DNA of 26,755 bases from DATBGZ01 sp036557785 (GCA_036557785.1 DATBGZ010000071.1:1-26755); one strand, 5' to 3'. Shown: positions 12,847 to 21,400, counted from the stretch's first letter. The notes: generated by a model from the sequence alone, not told the origin. A program made the numbers and translations.

Positions 12847-15017
12847 GCCTGCGCGACACCGTTGACCGCGCCGAGCACGGCGTTGGCCTTGAGCACGACC
12901 TCGCGCCACTCGGCCTCGGGGTCCGAGAGGATCGTCACCGCGCCGCCGGCGCCGACACTGGCCATGCCATGCCGGCACACGACCGTACGGATGACGATGT
13001 TGAGGTCGGCGGCGCCGTCGACGCCGAGGTAGCCGATCGTGCCCGAGTAGACGCCGCGGGCACCGGTCTCGATCTGGTCGATGATCTCCATCGTCCTGAT
13101 CTTGGGGGCACCCGTCATGGATCCGCCCGGGAACACCGCCCGCAGGCGGTCGCCGACGCTGCGATCCTCGCGCAGGGCCCCGGTGACGGTCGAGACCATC
13201 TGGTGGACCGTCTGAAATGATTCGATGGCCATGAGCGAGGGGACCCGGACGCTTCCGGTGACGCAGATCTTGCCGAGGTCGTTGCGTAACAGGTCCACGA
13301 TCATCAGGTTCTCGGCCCGCTCCTTCTCGCTGCCCGCGAGGTGCTCCCGGTATCGGCGGTCCGCCCGCCGGTCGGTGTCGCGAGCGGTGGTCCCCTTGAC
13401 CGGCTTGGCGCGGACGGTCCCGTCCCGACCGATCGTCAGGAAACTCTCCGGCGACGAGCAGCAGACCTCCGTGCCATCGAGGGACAGGAATGCACCGTAC
13501 GGCGCGGGATTCGTTCGGCGCAGGCGCCGGTAGACCTCGAAGCCGGGCTCGCTGACCGGCACCCGGAACTGGTTGGTCAGGCACACCTCGTAGGTCTCCC
13601 CGTCGGCGAGCAGGCGCCGGCAGCGCTCGATGTCCGCCAGGTACTGCTCGCGCGACCGGTCCGGGATCGCGGGCGTCACTGCGGCGGGCAACGGCGCCGG
13701 CGGTGGCGCACACCGGCCGCGCAGGCCGGCGAGCGTCGCGCTGATGCCGGTGAGCCAACGCCGGCCGTCCGGCTCGCGGCCGGGCGGGCAGAGGGCGCAG
13801 GCGTACACCGACCCCGACGCGTGGTCGAAGGCGAGCACCCGGTCCGCGAAGATCATCGCGGCGTCGGCGGTCGGCGCGGTGTGCCGGCTGCGGGTGCCGA
13901 GCTCGGCCCTGGCCTCGTACCCGATCCAGCCGACATACCCGCCGACGAACGCGAACGGCACCTCCGGCGCGGGAGCGCATGCCCGCGCCCGCAGTTGCTC
14001 GCCCAGATAGTCGAAGAGGCTGCCGTCGGGGTAGTTCGTCTTGTTCCCATTGCCGTCGATGACGATGAGCTCGCCCGCGGACACGTCGAGCAGGACGGAC
14101 TGCGCGTACCCGCCGGCCGCCATGGCAAGGTAGGACCAGCGCCCCGTGTCGACGCCCTCGGCCGCGCTGTCGAGCCAGACCGAGGGGGATCGGTGGCGCA
14201 GGGCATCGAAGACGACCTCGGCCTCGAGCGGGCCATCGAGGCGCTCCCAGACCAGGGTCGGGCCGTCCTCGCCCGTGCCGCTGACCCCGGGCCTGACCCC
14301 TGGCCTGACCCCGGGCCCGCCCCCTGGCCTGACCCCGGGCCCGACCCCGGAAAGTGACTTCCTGGGGCCCGAACCCGCCCGCATGGCCCCGGAAAGTGAC
14401 TTCCTGGGGCGCGCCGAGCCCCGCCGGTGCCACCAGTCGATCGACAGATCACGGAAGTTCGCGATCACGCGGTCGCCGTACTCGGTCAGGATCGACTCCG
14501 GGTGAAACTGCACGCCGTAGACCGGGCGGTCGATCGCATCGAGCCCCATCACCGTACCGTCGTCGGCCCATGCGGTGGCCCGCAGCCCGGGCGGGAGTGG
14601 CTGCGCCACGGCCAACGAGTGGTAACGGACCACCGCGAAGTTCTGCGGTATACCGGCGAACAGGGGCCCGTCGTGGCGCACCTGGCTCAGCCGACCGTGC
14701 ATCACCACGGCCGCGTGTGTGGTGCGACCGCCCGCCGCGACCACGATCCCCTGATGCCCCAGGCAGACACCGAGGATCGGCAGCTGCGCCCGGCGCAGCA
14801 GGTCGAGGCAGACGTGGAAGTCCGCGGGGTTCTCCGGCCGCCCCGGCCCGGGGGAGATGACGATGTTGTCGACATCCAGCGACAGCAGCTCGTCGGCCGA
14901 CGCCTCGTCGTTGGTGACCACGACCGGCTCCCGCCCGTTGATCACGGCGAGCAACTGGAACAGGTTGTAGGTGTACGAGTCGTAGTTGTCGACGAGCAGG
15001 GTCCGCAGCGGGCTCAT
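12843..15017 (-). CDS. pabAB: Fused aminodeoxychorismate synthase PabA-PabB
   Basis: The 724-residue fusion joins a glutamine amidotransferase (1 to about 192) to a chorismate-binding domain (about 250-724). The first has VDNYDSYTYNL, the nucleophile Cys85 in GVCLGHQG and the His172/Glu174 pair in FHPES. The second has the AKPVKGTT segment, MTGAPKIRTMEIID and the DLNIVIRT end found in PabB/TrpE enzymes. Together they make 4-amino-4-deoxychorismate for folate or for a p-aminobenzoate-derived metabolite. The Lys in PVKGTT favours PabB over anthranilate synthase. The linker (about 198-250) is unusual: two PRKSLSG units then repeated GPGVRPG units, encoded by perfect and degenerate DNA repeats. 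The ATG at 15017 begins MSPLRTLLVDNY. No other folate gene is nearby, and the gene converges on pcaG. Confidence 0.93.
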   Translation of the reverse strand: MSPLRTLLVDNYDSYTYNLFQLLAVINGREPVVVTNDEASADELLSLDVDNIVISPGPGRPENPADFHVCLDLLRRAQLPILGVCLGHQGIVVAAGGRTTHAAVVMHGRLSQVRHDGPLFAGIPQNFAVVRYHSLAVAQPLPPGLRATAWADDGTVMGLDAIDRPVYGVQFHPESILTEYGDRVIANFRDLSIDWWHRRGSARPRKSLSGAMRAGSGPRKSLSGVGPGVRPGGGPGVRPGVRPGVSGTGEDGPTLVWERLDGPLEAEVVFDALRHRSPSVWLDSAAEGVDTGRWSYLAMAAGGYAQSVLLDVSAGELIVIDGNGNKTNYPDGSLFDYLGEQLRARACAPAPEVPFAFVGGYVGWIGYEARAELGTRSRHTAPTADAAMIFADRVLAFDHASGSVYACALCPPGREPDGRRWLTGISATLAGLRGRCAPPPAPLPAAVTPAIPDRSREQYLADIERCRRLLADGETYEVCLTNQFRVPVSEPGFEVYRRLRRTNPAPYGAFLSLDGTEVCCSSPESFLTIGRDGTVRAKPVKGTTARDTDRRADRRYREHLAGSEKERAENLMIVDLLRNDLGKICVTGSVRVPSLMAIESFQTVHQMVSTVTGALREDRSVGDRLRAVFPGGSMTGAPKIRTMEIIDQIETGARGVYSGTIGYLGVDGAADLNIVIRTVVCRHGMASVGAGGAVTILSDPEAEWREVVLKANAVLGAVNGVAQA
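14279..14409. repeat. Repeat-built linker of pabAB (degenerate 13-bp units plus a perfect 23-bp pair)
   Basis: From about 14279 to 14345 the DNA is built of degenerate units resembling CCTGACCCCGGGC. It is followed by two identical 23-base palindromic copies at 14345-14367 and 14387-14409 (42-bp period), with arms CCCCGGAA and TTCCTGGGG around AGTGAC. The frame stays open and encodes the VRPG and PRKSLSG repeats. A related pair, on the opposite strand and with the same 42-bp period, occurs at 26506-26585. Confidence 0.85.
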
Positions 15018-15093
15018 GGCACCGCGACTCTACTGCGCGCTCCCGCCCTCATGCCCCGATGATCCGTCCAGCGGAAGCCAGGCTGGACGCGGG

Positions 15094-16632
15094 TCACCGG
15101 CGCGGCGACGCCCCCCGCTGGGGTCTGCACTCACGCAGCTGTGCCGTGCGGCGCTCAAGCGCTGTCCAGAACTCGTCACCGGGCCGCTCCGGGGCGAAGA
15201 GCCACATGAGGTTCTGGTACTTGCGGTCGCCGCGAATGCGCCCAGCCTCCCGGTAGGGCGCCGGCACTTCGATCGGATACCAGTGGTAGCGGTGCGGCGC
15301 GAGCGTCTGCTCCAGGCGCGGTTCGACCCGCCGGGCAAGGACCTCGCAGAGGATCCATGGCCGGTGCGTGGCGATGGTCGCGGCGCTACCGGCGAGGACG
15401 TCGGGCTCGGTCGTCTCCGTATCGACCTTCATGACCGCGGGCACGAGGCCGGTGCGCTCGACATATGAGTCCAGCGTCTCAACCGGCACCTGGATCTGGT
15501 TACTCGATGGCCGGAAGCCTGCGGCTAGCGAGTTGGAGGCATCGCTGCGATCGGAGAGATAGAACGTCGCTGTCCCGCTCTCGGCGCCGAGCGCGATCAT
15601 CTCGGCGCGGAACTCAAGGTGGTTCTCGTCGCTGAACGTGCTCGCCACCGCGGCCAACGACGGCGTGGGCTCGAACGCGACCACCTGGCGCGGCGACATG
15701 GCGGCGGCGATGGCCGCATAGATTCCTATGTTTGCCCCGATGTCGAGCACGGCACCCGGCCCCGCCACGTCCAGAGCGGCGAGGTAACACGCCATCGCCG
15801 AGGGCTCGTACCCGCCCAGCCCAGTCTCGGCAAGCATCCGGGGGACGAGGAGGTCGGCCGGAGCGTGCAGGAGGAGCTGGTGACGGCTGCCGCCGACGGG
15901 TAGCTCGATCGGTACGGCGCGACGGCCCTCCTGCGCTGGTTCGTGGCGACGGACGGCCCGGTAGGCCCGCAGCAGGTCGGCGGGGAGCGACAGGGCGGCG
16001 CGGCCAGGATGGCGGACGCCAGCAACGACGGCGCGGCCCACTCGCTGGGCTGTGGAGCGCTCAAGCTGCCGCAGCGCTGCCTGTGCCTTCCGCGCGGCGG
16101 CCTCGGACCGGTTGAGGTCGTGCTCGAGCTCTCGCATGTGCATCGCCATCGTGGCGATCTGGGCCGCGACCACCTCAGCCATCCCGTGCCCGGGCCCGAC
16201 CGGTGCCGTGTCTTCGACCGTGCCGCCATCCTGCGCCGGCCGGCGCGCGACCACTACGGCGAGATCCGCGCCGCCGACCGGCGAGGCCTCCACGGAGACG
16301 GCGGTGACCACACGGGCGCCAGCGCGGCAGATGGCGTCGCAGACGTCGGCCGCGGGCAGGGCGTCGACCGGCCACGCGAGGAGCACGATGGCCTGGGACG
16401 CCACGGTGAGCAGTTGCGGAAGGTCTTCCAGACCGGCGTGCAGCGGTGCGTTCGGCCCGGCGAGGAGCAGCACGAGGTCCGCGGGACCGAGGGTCAGCTC
16501 GCTGAGGTGGGCCCGATCGACGTGGCGCACGACGTCCGCCAGGTCCTGGGAGAGGTCAAGCGTGGCCGCCGTCGCATCGACGATCATCCCCGACGGGCTG
16601 CGGTGGGCGGCAACAAGATCGACAAGTCGCAT
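15094..16632 (-). CDS. FkbM-family SAM-dependent methyltransferase with long N-terminal extension
   Basis: The C-terminal half (about 250-490) is an FkbM-type O-methyltransferase: VLDIGANIG (295-303) binds SAM, VVAFEPTPS (317-325) supplies the acidic ribose ligand, and MKVDTETTEPDVLAG (401-415) is the family's central motif. The first 150 residues form a separate alpha/beta-looking domain with weak resemblance to a methyltransferase core (LVLLLAGPNAP, AIVLLAWPVD) but without a clear SAM motif. Residues about 165-200 are a likely coiled coil (MRELEHDLNRSEAAARKA). FkbM enzymes methylate sugars of surface polysaccharides or glycosylated metabolites, so with two more methyltransferases and a GT-C-like membrane protein next door a glycan role is plausible. 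The start at 16632 has only a weak ribosome binding site. The target is unknown. Confidence 0.85.
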   Translation of the reverse strand: MRLVDLVAAHRSPSGMIVDATAATLDLSQDLADVVRHVDRAHLSELTLGPADLVLLLAGPNAPLHAGLEDLPQLLTVASQAIVLLAWPVDALPAADVCDAICRAGARVVTAVSVEASPVGGADLAVVVARRPAQDGGTVEDTAPVGPGHGMAEVVAAQIATMAMHMRELEHDLNRSEAAARKAQAALRQLERSTAQRVGRAVVAGVRHPGRAALSLPADLLRAYRAVRRHEPAQEGRRAVPIELPVGGSRHQLLLHAPADLLVPRMLAETGLGGYEPSAMACYLAALDVAGPGAVLDIGANIGIYAAIAAAMSPRQVVAFEPTPSLAAVASTFSDENHLEFRAEMIALGAESGTATFYLSDRSDASNSLAAGFRPSSNQIQVPVETLDSYVERTGLVPAVMKVDTETTEPDVLAGSAATIATHRPWILCEVLARRVEPRLEQTLAPHRYHWYPIEVPAPYREAGRIRGDRKYQNLMWLFAPERPGDEFWTALERRTAQLRECRPQRGASPRR

Positions 16633-16961
16633 GTGCGTCCGTTCTGCCGGCGCATCTCAGGTAACGCCTGAATCGGGAATGGCGCGACGTGATACCCTAC
16701 CGTCCCCTGTGGAAGCGCGTCACCAGCGCCGGCCGGGGGCCCCCACGGCCTCCCCCGTTCGCATCGCGTTCACAACCGGTCTACGCCGGTCGGCGCAGCA
16801 CCGGTTTATTGTCGGCTCCACGACAAGGCGGTGAGGGTCGGGGAGGGCCGGGTAGCTCGCCGCAGCGGGGCGTGCTTGCCGGCAGCCCGCCGGCACTGGT
16901 TGGTGTGTCGCCACCCACCCGCAATGGCGACGAGGAGATGGCGACGAGGAGTTGGGGATCT
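16633..16961. other. Divergent intergenic region between FkbM and the next methyltransferase
   Basis: This 329-base stretch should hold the promoters for both flanking genes. It contains a GGGGGCCCCC palindrome at 16735-16744, runs of GCCGG-rich inverted sequence at about 16780-16805, and a 14-bp duplication next to the downstream start. I see no convincing ORF, RNA gene or -35/-10 pair. Confidence 0.5.
16924..16951 (+). repeat. Perfect 14-bp tandem duplication at the translation start region
   Basis: ATGGCGACGAGGAG occurs twice in direct tandem. The second copy supplies the GAGGAG (16946-16951) that lies 10 bases before the preferred ATG at 16962. Each copy also creates an ATG, at 16924 and 16938; the one at 16938 is in frame but has GAGGAG directly against it, too close to act as a ribosome binding site. 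Confidence 0.8.
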
Positions 16962-17786
16962 ATGGCAGCGGCGGACTTTCCCGTGACGCGGGCGCTGAGT
17001 TCCGCCCTGACCGAGCTCTACCAGCTCGAGCCCCCCGATTGGGAGGGGCTGCCCAAGCTCCGGTTTCCCCAGGTGCCGGACGGGCCGCTGGGCGAGGCCA
17101 TCTCCGCCGACCTGGGCACGCGCCACTGGCTCACCATGCTCGGCGAGCTGGAGTTGCCCTGGGGTGCCGGGGTGCTCGAGTTCGGTTGCGGCGCGTCGAC
17201 CACGCGCGAACTCGTCGAGCAGCACGGCCTCGGGTGGCACGGCCTTGACATACCTGAATCGATGGAAGCCCGGCAGCGCGAGGACCAGGAGTCGGTCACC
17301 TACTACGACGGGCGGCACATTCCCTTCCCGGATGCCAGTTATGACGTGGTGCTCTCGGTCCAGGTATTCGAGCACGTGCCAGACCCGGCGCTCACGTTCG
17401 GGGAGGTCGCCCGGATCATCCGACCGGGTGGTTACCTGCTCGGGTCGACCTCGCACATCGAGTCGTTCCACAGCGACAGCACCTTCACCTATACCCCCGC
17501 TGTCTTCGCCAGACTCGTGACGGACGGTGGACTTCGTCTCCTGTCGATATCTGCGGGCATCGACGGCATGGCGCTGCTCATGCGGCGGATGGTGCGGCAG
17601 TTCGGCGCGATGACCGAGCCGAAACAGTGGCCGTTCTTCCAGCGGCACTCACCGCTGAACCAGATGATCGAGGCCTGCGGCGCGCGCCAGGGCGTGGAGC
17701 CGCGCCGGATCAACGCGCTCAAGCTCGAGGTGGTCGGGCACTTCCACTTCCTGGCCCAGAAGCCGGACGCGGCCGGGGGTTCTTGA
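16962..17786 (+). CDS. Class I SAM-dependent methyltransferase (Methyltransf_11 type)
   Basis: The 274-residue protein has a SAM-binding fold: VLEFGCGAS is motif I, GLDIPESME marks the acidic strand end, FPDASYDVVLSVQVFEHV is motif II with the post-motif helix, and IIRPGGYLLGST is motif III. The substrate is not readable; relatives methylate small molecules and sugars. I chose ATG 16962 because GAGGAG sits 10 bases upstream. The ATG at 16938 would add eight residues encoded by the duplicated 14-mer and lacks suitable spacing. The next methyltransferase starts 24 bases after the stop on the same strand. It is divergent from the FkbM gene. Confidence 0.85.
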   Translation: MAAADFPVTRALSSALTELYQLEPPDWEGLPKLRFPQVPDGPLGEAISADLGTRHWLTMLGELELPWGAGVLEFGCGASTTRELVEQHGLGWHGLDIPESMEARQREDQESVTYYDGRHIPFPDASYDVVLSVQVFEHVPDPALTFGEVARIIRPGGYLLGSTSHIESFHSDSTFTYTPAVFARLVTDGGLRLLSISAGIDGMALLMRRMVRQFGAMTEPKQWPFFQRHSPLNQMIEACGARQGVEPRRINALKLEVVGHFHFLAQKPDAAGGS

Positions 17787-17810
17787 CAGCCCACATATCC
17801 TCATTGCCCT

Positions 17811-18605
17811 ATGGGAGACATGTGGGCGGATGGTGCGGCGTACGAGGCGTACGTCGGGCGGTGGAGTCGCCGCGTGGCGGCGCAGTTCGTCGGCTGGTTG
17901 GCCGTCGCGCCGGGTCGTCGGTGGCTCGACGTCGGCTGCGGTACCGGGGCGCTCACGGCACAGATCCTCGCGACCGCTGACCCGTCTGAGGTGATCGGCG
18001 TCGATGCCTCGGAGGGTTTCCTGGCTAGCGCCCGAGCGCAGGTCGAGGACCGGCGGGTGACGTTCCACCAGGCCGATGCGCGCTCGCTGCCAGTGCCGGA
18101 TCACCATTGCGACGCGATCGTCAGCGGACTGGCCATCAACTTCGTCCCCGAGCCCGAGCGGGCCCTGGCCGAGTTCGTCAGGGTCGCGGCCGGCGGCGCG
18201 ATGGTCGCGGCGTACGTCTGGGACTACGCCGAGGGCATGGCGATGATGCGCTACTTCTGGGACGCCGTGGCGCAACTCGATCCAGCCGCGGCAGAACTCG
18301 ACGAGGGCCCGCGCTTCCCGTTGTGCCGCCCCGACGCCCTGCGCGACCTGTGGATCGCCACGAGCATCGCCGAGGTCTCCGTCCAGGCGATCGAGATACC
18401 AACTCTCTTCGATAGCTTCGAGGACTACTGGCGGCCGTTCCTCGGCGGGCAGGGCCCGGGCCCCGCCTACACGATGTCCTTGTCGCCCGAGCATCGCGAG
18501 GCGCTGCGGGACCTGGTGCGCAGCCGGCTGCCGGTCGGCGCGGACGGGACCGTGGCGCTATCGGCGCGCGCGTGGGCGGTCCGGGGGATCGCGGGACACG
18601 CCTGA
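17811..18605 (+). CDS. Class I SAM-dependent methyltransferase
   Basis: This 264-residue protein has a clear SAM site: WLDVGCGTGALTAQIL (motif I), VIGVDASEGFLASA (acidic residue for ribose), FHQADARSLPVPDHHCDAIVS (motif II) and FVRVAAGGAMVAAYVW (motif III). The middle is reminiscent of ubiquinone-type and small-molecule methyltransferases, but no substrate can be assigned. No Shine-Dalgarno sequence precedes ATG 17811. A TATCCT (17796-17801) lies 9 bases upstream, so a leaderless transcript starting at the ATG is possible. A TTGACA at 17783-17788 overlaps the previous stop but is too close to that -10 to be its partner. It follows another methyltransferase and precedes a GT-C-like membrane protein on the same strand. 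Confidence 0.87.
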   Translation: MGDMWADGAAYEAYVGRWSRRVAAQFVGWLAVAPGRRWLDVGCGTGALTAQILATADPSEVIGVDASEGFLASARAQVEDRRVTFHQADARSLPVPDHHCDAIVSGLAINFVPEPERALAEFVRVAAGGAMVAAYVWDYAEGMAMMRYFWDAVAQLDPAAAELDEGPRFPLCRPDALRDLWIATSIAEVSVQAIEIPTLFDSFEDYWRPFLGGQGPGPAYTMSLSPEHREALRDLVRSRLPVGADGTVALSARAWAVRGIAGHA

Positions 18606-18687
18606 GCTCTGGCCCCGGGTCTGCGACACCTGTGCCCTCGCGGGCGATGCTGGGCGCCCTCCGGGGCACGGTACGCTGCGACCCAAC

Positions 18688-20127
18688 GTGAGCGAGGGGA
18701 CGGACGGGTTGGACCAGACGCGCACCGCACCGGTCGCGGCACCGGCCCGGCATGCCCGTCCCGACTTCCCCCACGGGCGGCTGCCGATCCTGGCCATGGT
18801 CGTCACCGCCGCCGCGTTGCTGCTCGTGGTTCTCGCGAGCATCGGTGTGCACATTCCGTACGGCCTGTTCTATCGGCTACCGCTGTACGGGGTCTTCCAG
18901 CCGGTCGCGAGCCCCTGGGCGCTGACGGTCGTGCCCGCCGGCGCCCTGCTGGCGTTCCTGGCCTGGTACGCGACCACGAGCACGCGCCCGCGTACGCCGG
19001 TGGCACTTGCGCTGCTGGTCTTCGGTGGCGTCGTGACCGCCGCGTCGATCGCGCTGGTCCGCGGGCACCGGTACGACCTGGTCCGCGGCGTCTCTACCGC
19101 CCCCGGTGCGCGGTACCTCACCAGTGACGTGCATCTGGTCGACCAGTTCGGCATACGCGGGTTCGTTGAGCACTACACCGCGCTGTTCCCATTGATGCAT
19201 GTCTACAACGCCCGGACCCACCCGCCGGGGCTGATTCTGCTCCTGCACACCATCATGTCCGTCGTCGGTTCGGCACACCTGCTGCGGGTCAGCACGGTGA
19301 TGGCGGTCATCGCCATGTCCGGCGCGGTCGCGGCCTGGCTCATGGGTCGCGAGGGCGCCGGCCCGCGCTCCGGCATGACCGCGGCCATCCTGTTCGTCGC
19401 GTCGCCCGGCCCACTCGTGATGACATATACCAGCGTGGATGCCGTGATCGCCGTGCCGCTCGCCCTGGGTGCCGCGCTGGTCATGGTGGCGGTCCACCGC
19501 GACGACCTTCGATGGGCGGCGGCCGGCGGAGCCGTCCTCGGGGTGGCCGCCCTGCTCACGTACGCCGTCGCGTTCGTCGCCCTGGCCGCGACCATCGCCA
19601 TCGCCATCGAGGCGGGCGGGTGGCGGCGGGCCGTACGGCTGCTGGGCGGCACGGCCGCCGGGGGCGTCGCCGTGCTTCTGCTCGCGTGGCTGACGCTCGG
19701 GTTCAACCTGCTGACGACCTACCGAGCCACGCCGAACGTGTCGAACGCGCGGTACGACCCGTACTGGATCATCGGGTCGCCGGCCGCGGTGCTGATCTTC
19801 GCGGGGATCCCGGTCGCAGCGCTGGGGCTGGTGGGTTTGGTCCGACCGCCATCGGGTACCCGCCGGGCCGTGCTGCCGCTCACGCTCGTGGTGATCATGC
19901 TGGTCTGGGTGAACCTGCCGCCGTCGGTCACCGGCCTGCGCCCAGGCGAGACCGAGCGCACCTGGGCATTCCTCTACCCGATGCTCGCCGCAGCCGCGGC
20001 TGCGGTGGTCACCCGATGGCTCGACCGGGCGAGCCCTGCACGCCGGGGGACGGCCATCGCGACGCTCGTCGTCATCGGCGTCGCCCAGACGGTCCTCATC
20101 CAGTCCTTGTGGGACACCCTCTTCTGA
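18688..20127 (+). CDS. Polytopic membrane protein, probable GT-C-type glycosyltransferase
   Basis: The 479-residue protein starts with about 30 hydrophilic residues and then has roughly 11 hydrophobic segments. The extracytoplasmic-type loop between early helices holds RTHPPGLILLLHT; the HPPG motif is common in ArnT/GT39-like lipid-linked sugar transferases. A later loop has LRPGETERTWAFLYP, which also resembles mannosyltransferase-type conserved sequence. An Asp in YTSVDAVIAV could be a catalytic residue. These suggest sugar transfer from a polyprenyl phosphate to a surface polymer, but assignment to a family would need profile search. The GTG start at 18688 lacks a ribosome binding site; TACGCT at 18672-18677 is a possible -10 for a leaderless or short-leader transcript. 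It converges on an extended SDR across a repeat-rich gap. Confidence 0.7.
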   Translation: MSEGTDGLDQTRTAPVAAPARHARPDFPHGRLPILAMVVTAAALLLVVLASIGVHIPYGLFYRLPLYGVFQPVASPWALTVVPAGALLAFLAWYATTSTRPRTPVALALLVFGGVVTAASIALVRGHRYDLVRGVSTAPGARYLTSDVHLVDQFGIRGFVEHYTALFPLMHVYNARTHPPGLILLLHTIMSVVGSAHLLRVSTVMAVIAMSGAVAAWLMGREGAGPRSGMTAAILFVASPGPLVMTYTSVDAVIAVPLALGAALVMVAVHRDDLRWAAAGGAVLGVAALLTYAVAFVALAATIAIAIEAGGWRRAVRLLGGTAAGGVAVLLLAWLTLGFNLLTTYRATPNVSNARYDPYWIIGSPAAVLIFAGIPVAALGLVGLVRPPSGTRRAVLPLTLVVIMLVWVNLPPSVTGLRPGETERTWAFLYPMLAAAAAAVVTRWLDRASPARRGTAIATLVVIGVAQTVLIQSLWDTLF

Positions 20128-20186
20128 CTCACCTGTCCCGGCCCGGCCCGGTTTCGATGGCCGGGGCGGCTGAGTCCACCCGGTGA

Positions 20187-20295
20187 ACTGGGTAGCGTTG
20201 GTGCCCCCAAAGGTGCACTCGCGCAACCCAGTGAACTTCCCGGATGATCACTGGGTTGCGGTGGTGCACAAGATAATGCAAACGCGCCACCCAGC
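20187..20295. repeat. Cluster of four alternating inverted repeats (BIME-like) between convergent genes
   Basis: Four related units alternate in orientation. The forward units ACTGGGTAGCG... (20187-20206) and ACTGGGTTGCGGTGGTGCAC (20250-20269) flank a reverse unit ending CGCAACCCAGT (20213-20232), and GCGCCACCCAGC (20284-20295) is a shorter reverse unit. The central pair forms a 20-bp stem with three mismatches and a 17-base loop; the first pair can form a competing stem. The position between two convergent genes suits a bidirectional terminator or a REP-type element. Confidence 0.75.
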
Positions 20296-20305
20296 TCGGC
20301 GAGGA

Positions 20306-21400
20306 TTAGCCAGGGGCGCGATTTCGGCCCGATCCGTTCGGCCCGGCGGCCACGACCGCGTCCCGCTGGTACCGCGAGGGTTGGCGTGACCCGGCTCCGG
20401 GCGGCCGTGCGAGGCGCCCGGTCCGCAGGAACGCCGCATGGAGATCCTCAAGTGTCTCCTCGAGCGGGCGTGGCCGGTGGCCCAGCTCACGGCGGGCCTT
20501 GGTGCTGTCCACCGCGGGGAACGAGGCGAGTGCGTGCAGGCTCTCCCGCGTAGGCAGCAACGCGGTGCCGGTAAGGCGGGTCAGCACATCCGCGAGGGGT
20601 GCGATGGCTCGCGCGGCCCGGATCGGGACGATCCGCGCGGTGACGCGTTCCCCGCTCACACTCGCGGCCGCCTGCGCCAACGCGGCGATGCTGCGCCGGT
20701 GGCCCGCGGCGAGGTAGTTCTCACCCGTACGGCCATGGACAGCGGCCGCGCGGAGGGCGGCCACGACGTCACGCACATCGACCCAGTCGAAGCCGCCACC
20801 GGTCAGCAGCGGCAGGCGTCGCCGCCACATCGCGAGCAGCACCGAGCCCATCCGGGAGGGTGCCTCGTCGACGGGTCCGATCACGGCCGTGGGGTTGACG
20901 ATCACCGCATCGAGCCCGCGAGCCACGATCCGACGCAGCTCGACCTCACCGGCCGCCTTCGACCTGTCGTAGGCGGGTAGCTCGGGCCCCAGCGAGCGGA
21001 CAGCGGTCTCGTCGACGGCTCGTCCGGCCATCGCGGCGAGGTCGAAGGCGTGCACCGAGCTGCAGTGCACGAGACGCCGCACACCGCGGTCGAGGGCTGC
21101 CTGTGCCAGCACCCGAACGCCGTCGACGTTGACCGAGCGCACCAGCCCGCCCCGATCCCCGACGACCGATATGACCGCCGCCGTGTGGTAGATGATGTCA
21201 CATCCGTCGATAGCCGCGGCGATCGCCTCGGGATCGCGGATGTCGGCCCGCACCCAGCGCGCGCCGTGCCGGATCGCCGCAACCGGCTCGCGCAGGTCTA
21301 TCGCCCGTACCGGATGACCGTCGGCCCGCAGGGCGGCGCAGAGGTTCGAGCCCACGTGACCCGCGGCGCCCGTGACCACTGCTGCATCGGCCACGGTCAC
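20306..21400 (-). CDS. NAD(P)-dependent extended SDR (epimerase/dehydratase or 3-beta-HSD type)
   Basis: The 364-residue protein has VTGAAGHVGSNL near its N-terminus (dinucleotide binding), the acidic DLRE at the end of strand two, a DIRD segment, SSVHAFD around the catalytic Ser and YDRSKAAGE with the YxxxK pair. A GFDWVDVRDV segment later in the protein is typical of extended SDRs acting on nucleotide sugars, steroids or flavonoid-type ketones; the exact reaction is not readable. GTG 21400 is chosen because AAGGG lies 5 bases upstream; a longer frame to 21469 would add Arg-rich residues before the Rossmann strand. The last 40 residues are Arg/Pro/Gly-rich and probably disordered. It converges on the GT-C-like gene. 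Confidence 0.82.
   Translation of the reverse strand: MTVADAAVVTGAAGHVGSNLCAALRADGHPVRAIDLREPVAAIRHGARWVRADIRDPEAIAAAIDGCDIIYHTAAVISVVGDRGGLVRSVNVDGVRVLAQAALDRGVRRLVHCSSVHAFDLAAMAGRAVDETAVRSLGPELPAYDRSKAAGEVELRRIVARGLDAVIVNPTAVIGPVDEAPSRMGSVLLAMWRRRLPLLTGGGFDWVDVRDVVAALRAAAVHGRTGENYLAAGHRRSIAALAQAAASVSGERVTARIVPIRAARAIAPLADVLTRLTGTALLPTRESLHALASFPAVDSTKARRELGHRPRPLEETLEDLHAAFLRTGRLARPPGAGSRQPSRYQRDAVVAAGPNGSGRNRAPG

Noticed and set aside
14345..14409. Phase-variable disruption of pabAB by the repeats
   Set aside because: Periods are multiples of three, so copy-number change would alter the linker length without breaking the frame.
12220..14433. Minus-strand open frame of about 730 codons opposite and across pcaG and pabAB
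   Set aside because: Both real genes have full catalytic motifs; this frame is low-complexity Arg/Gly/Pro sequence.
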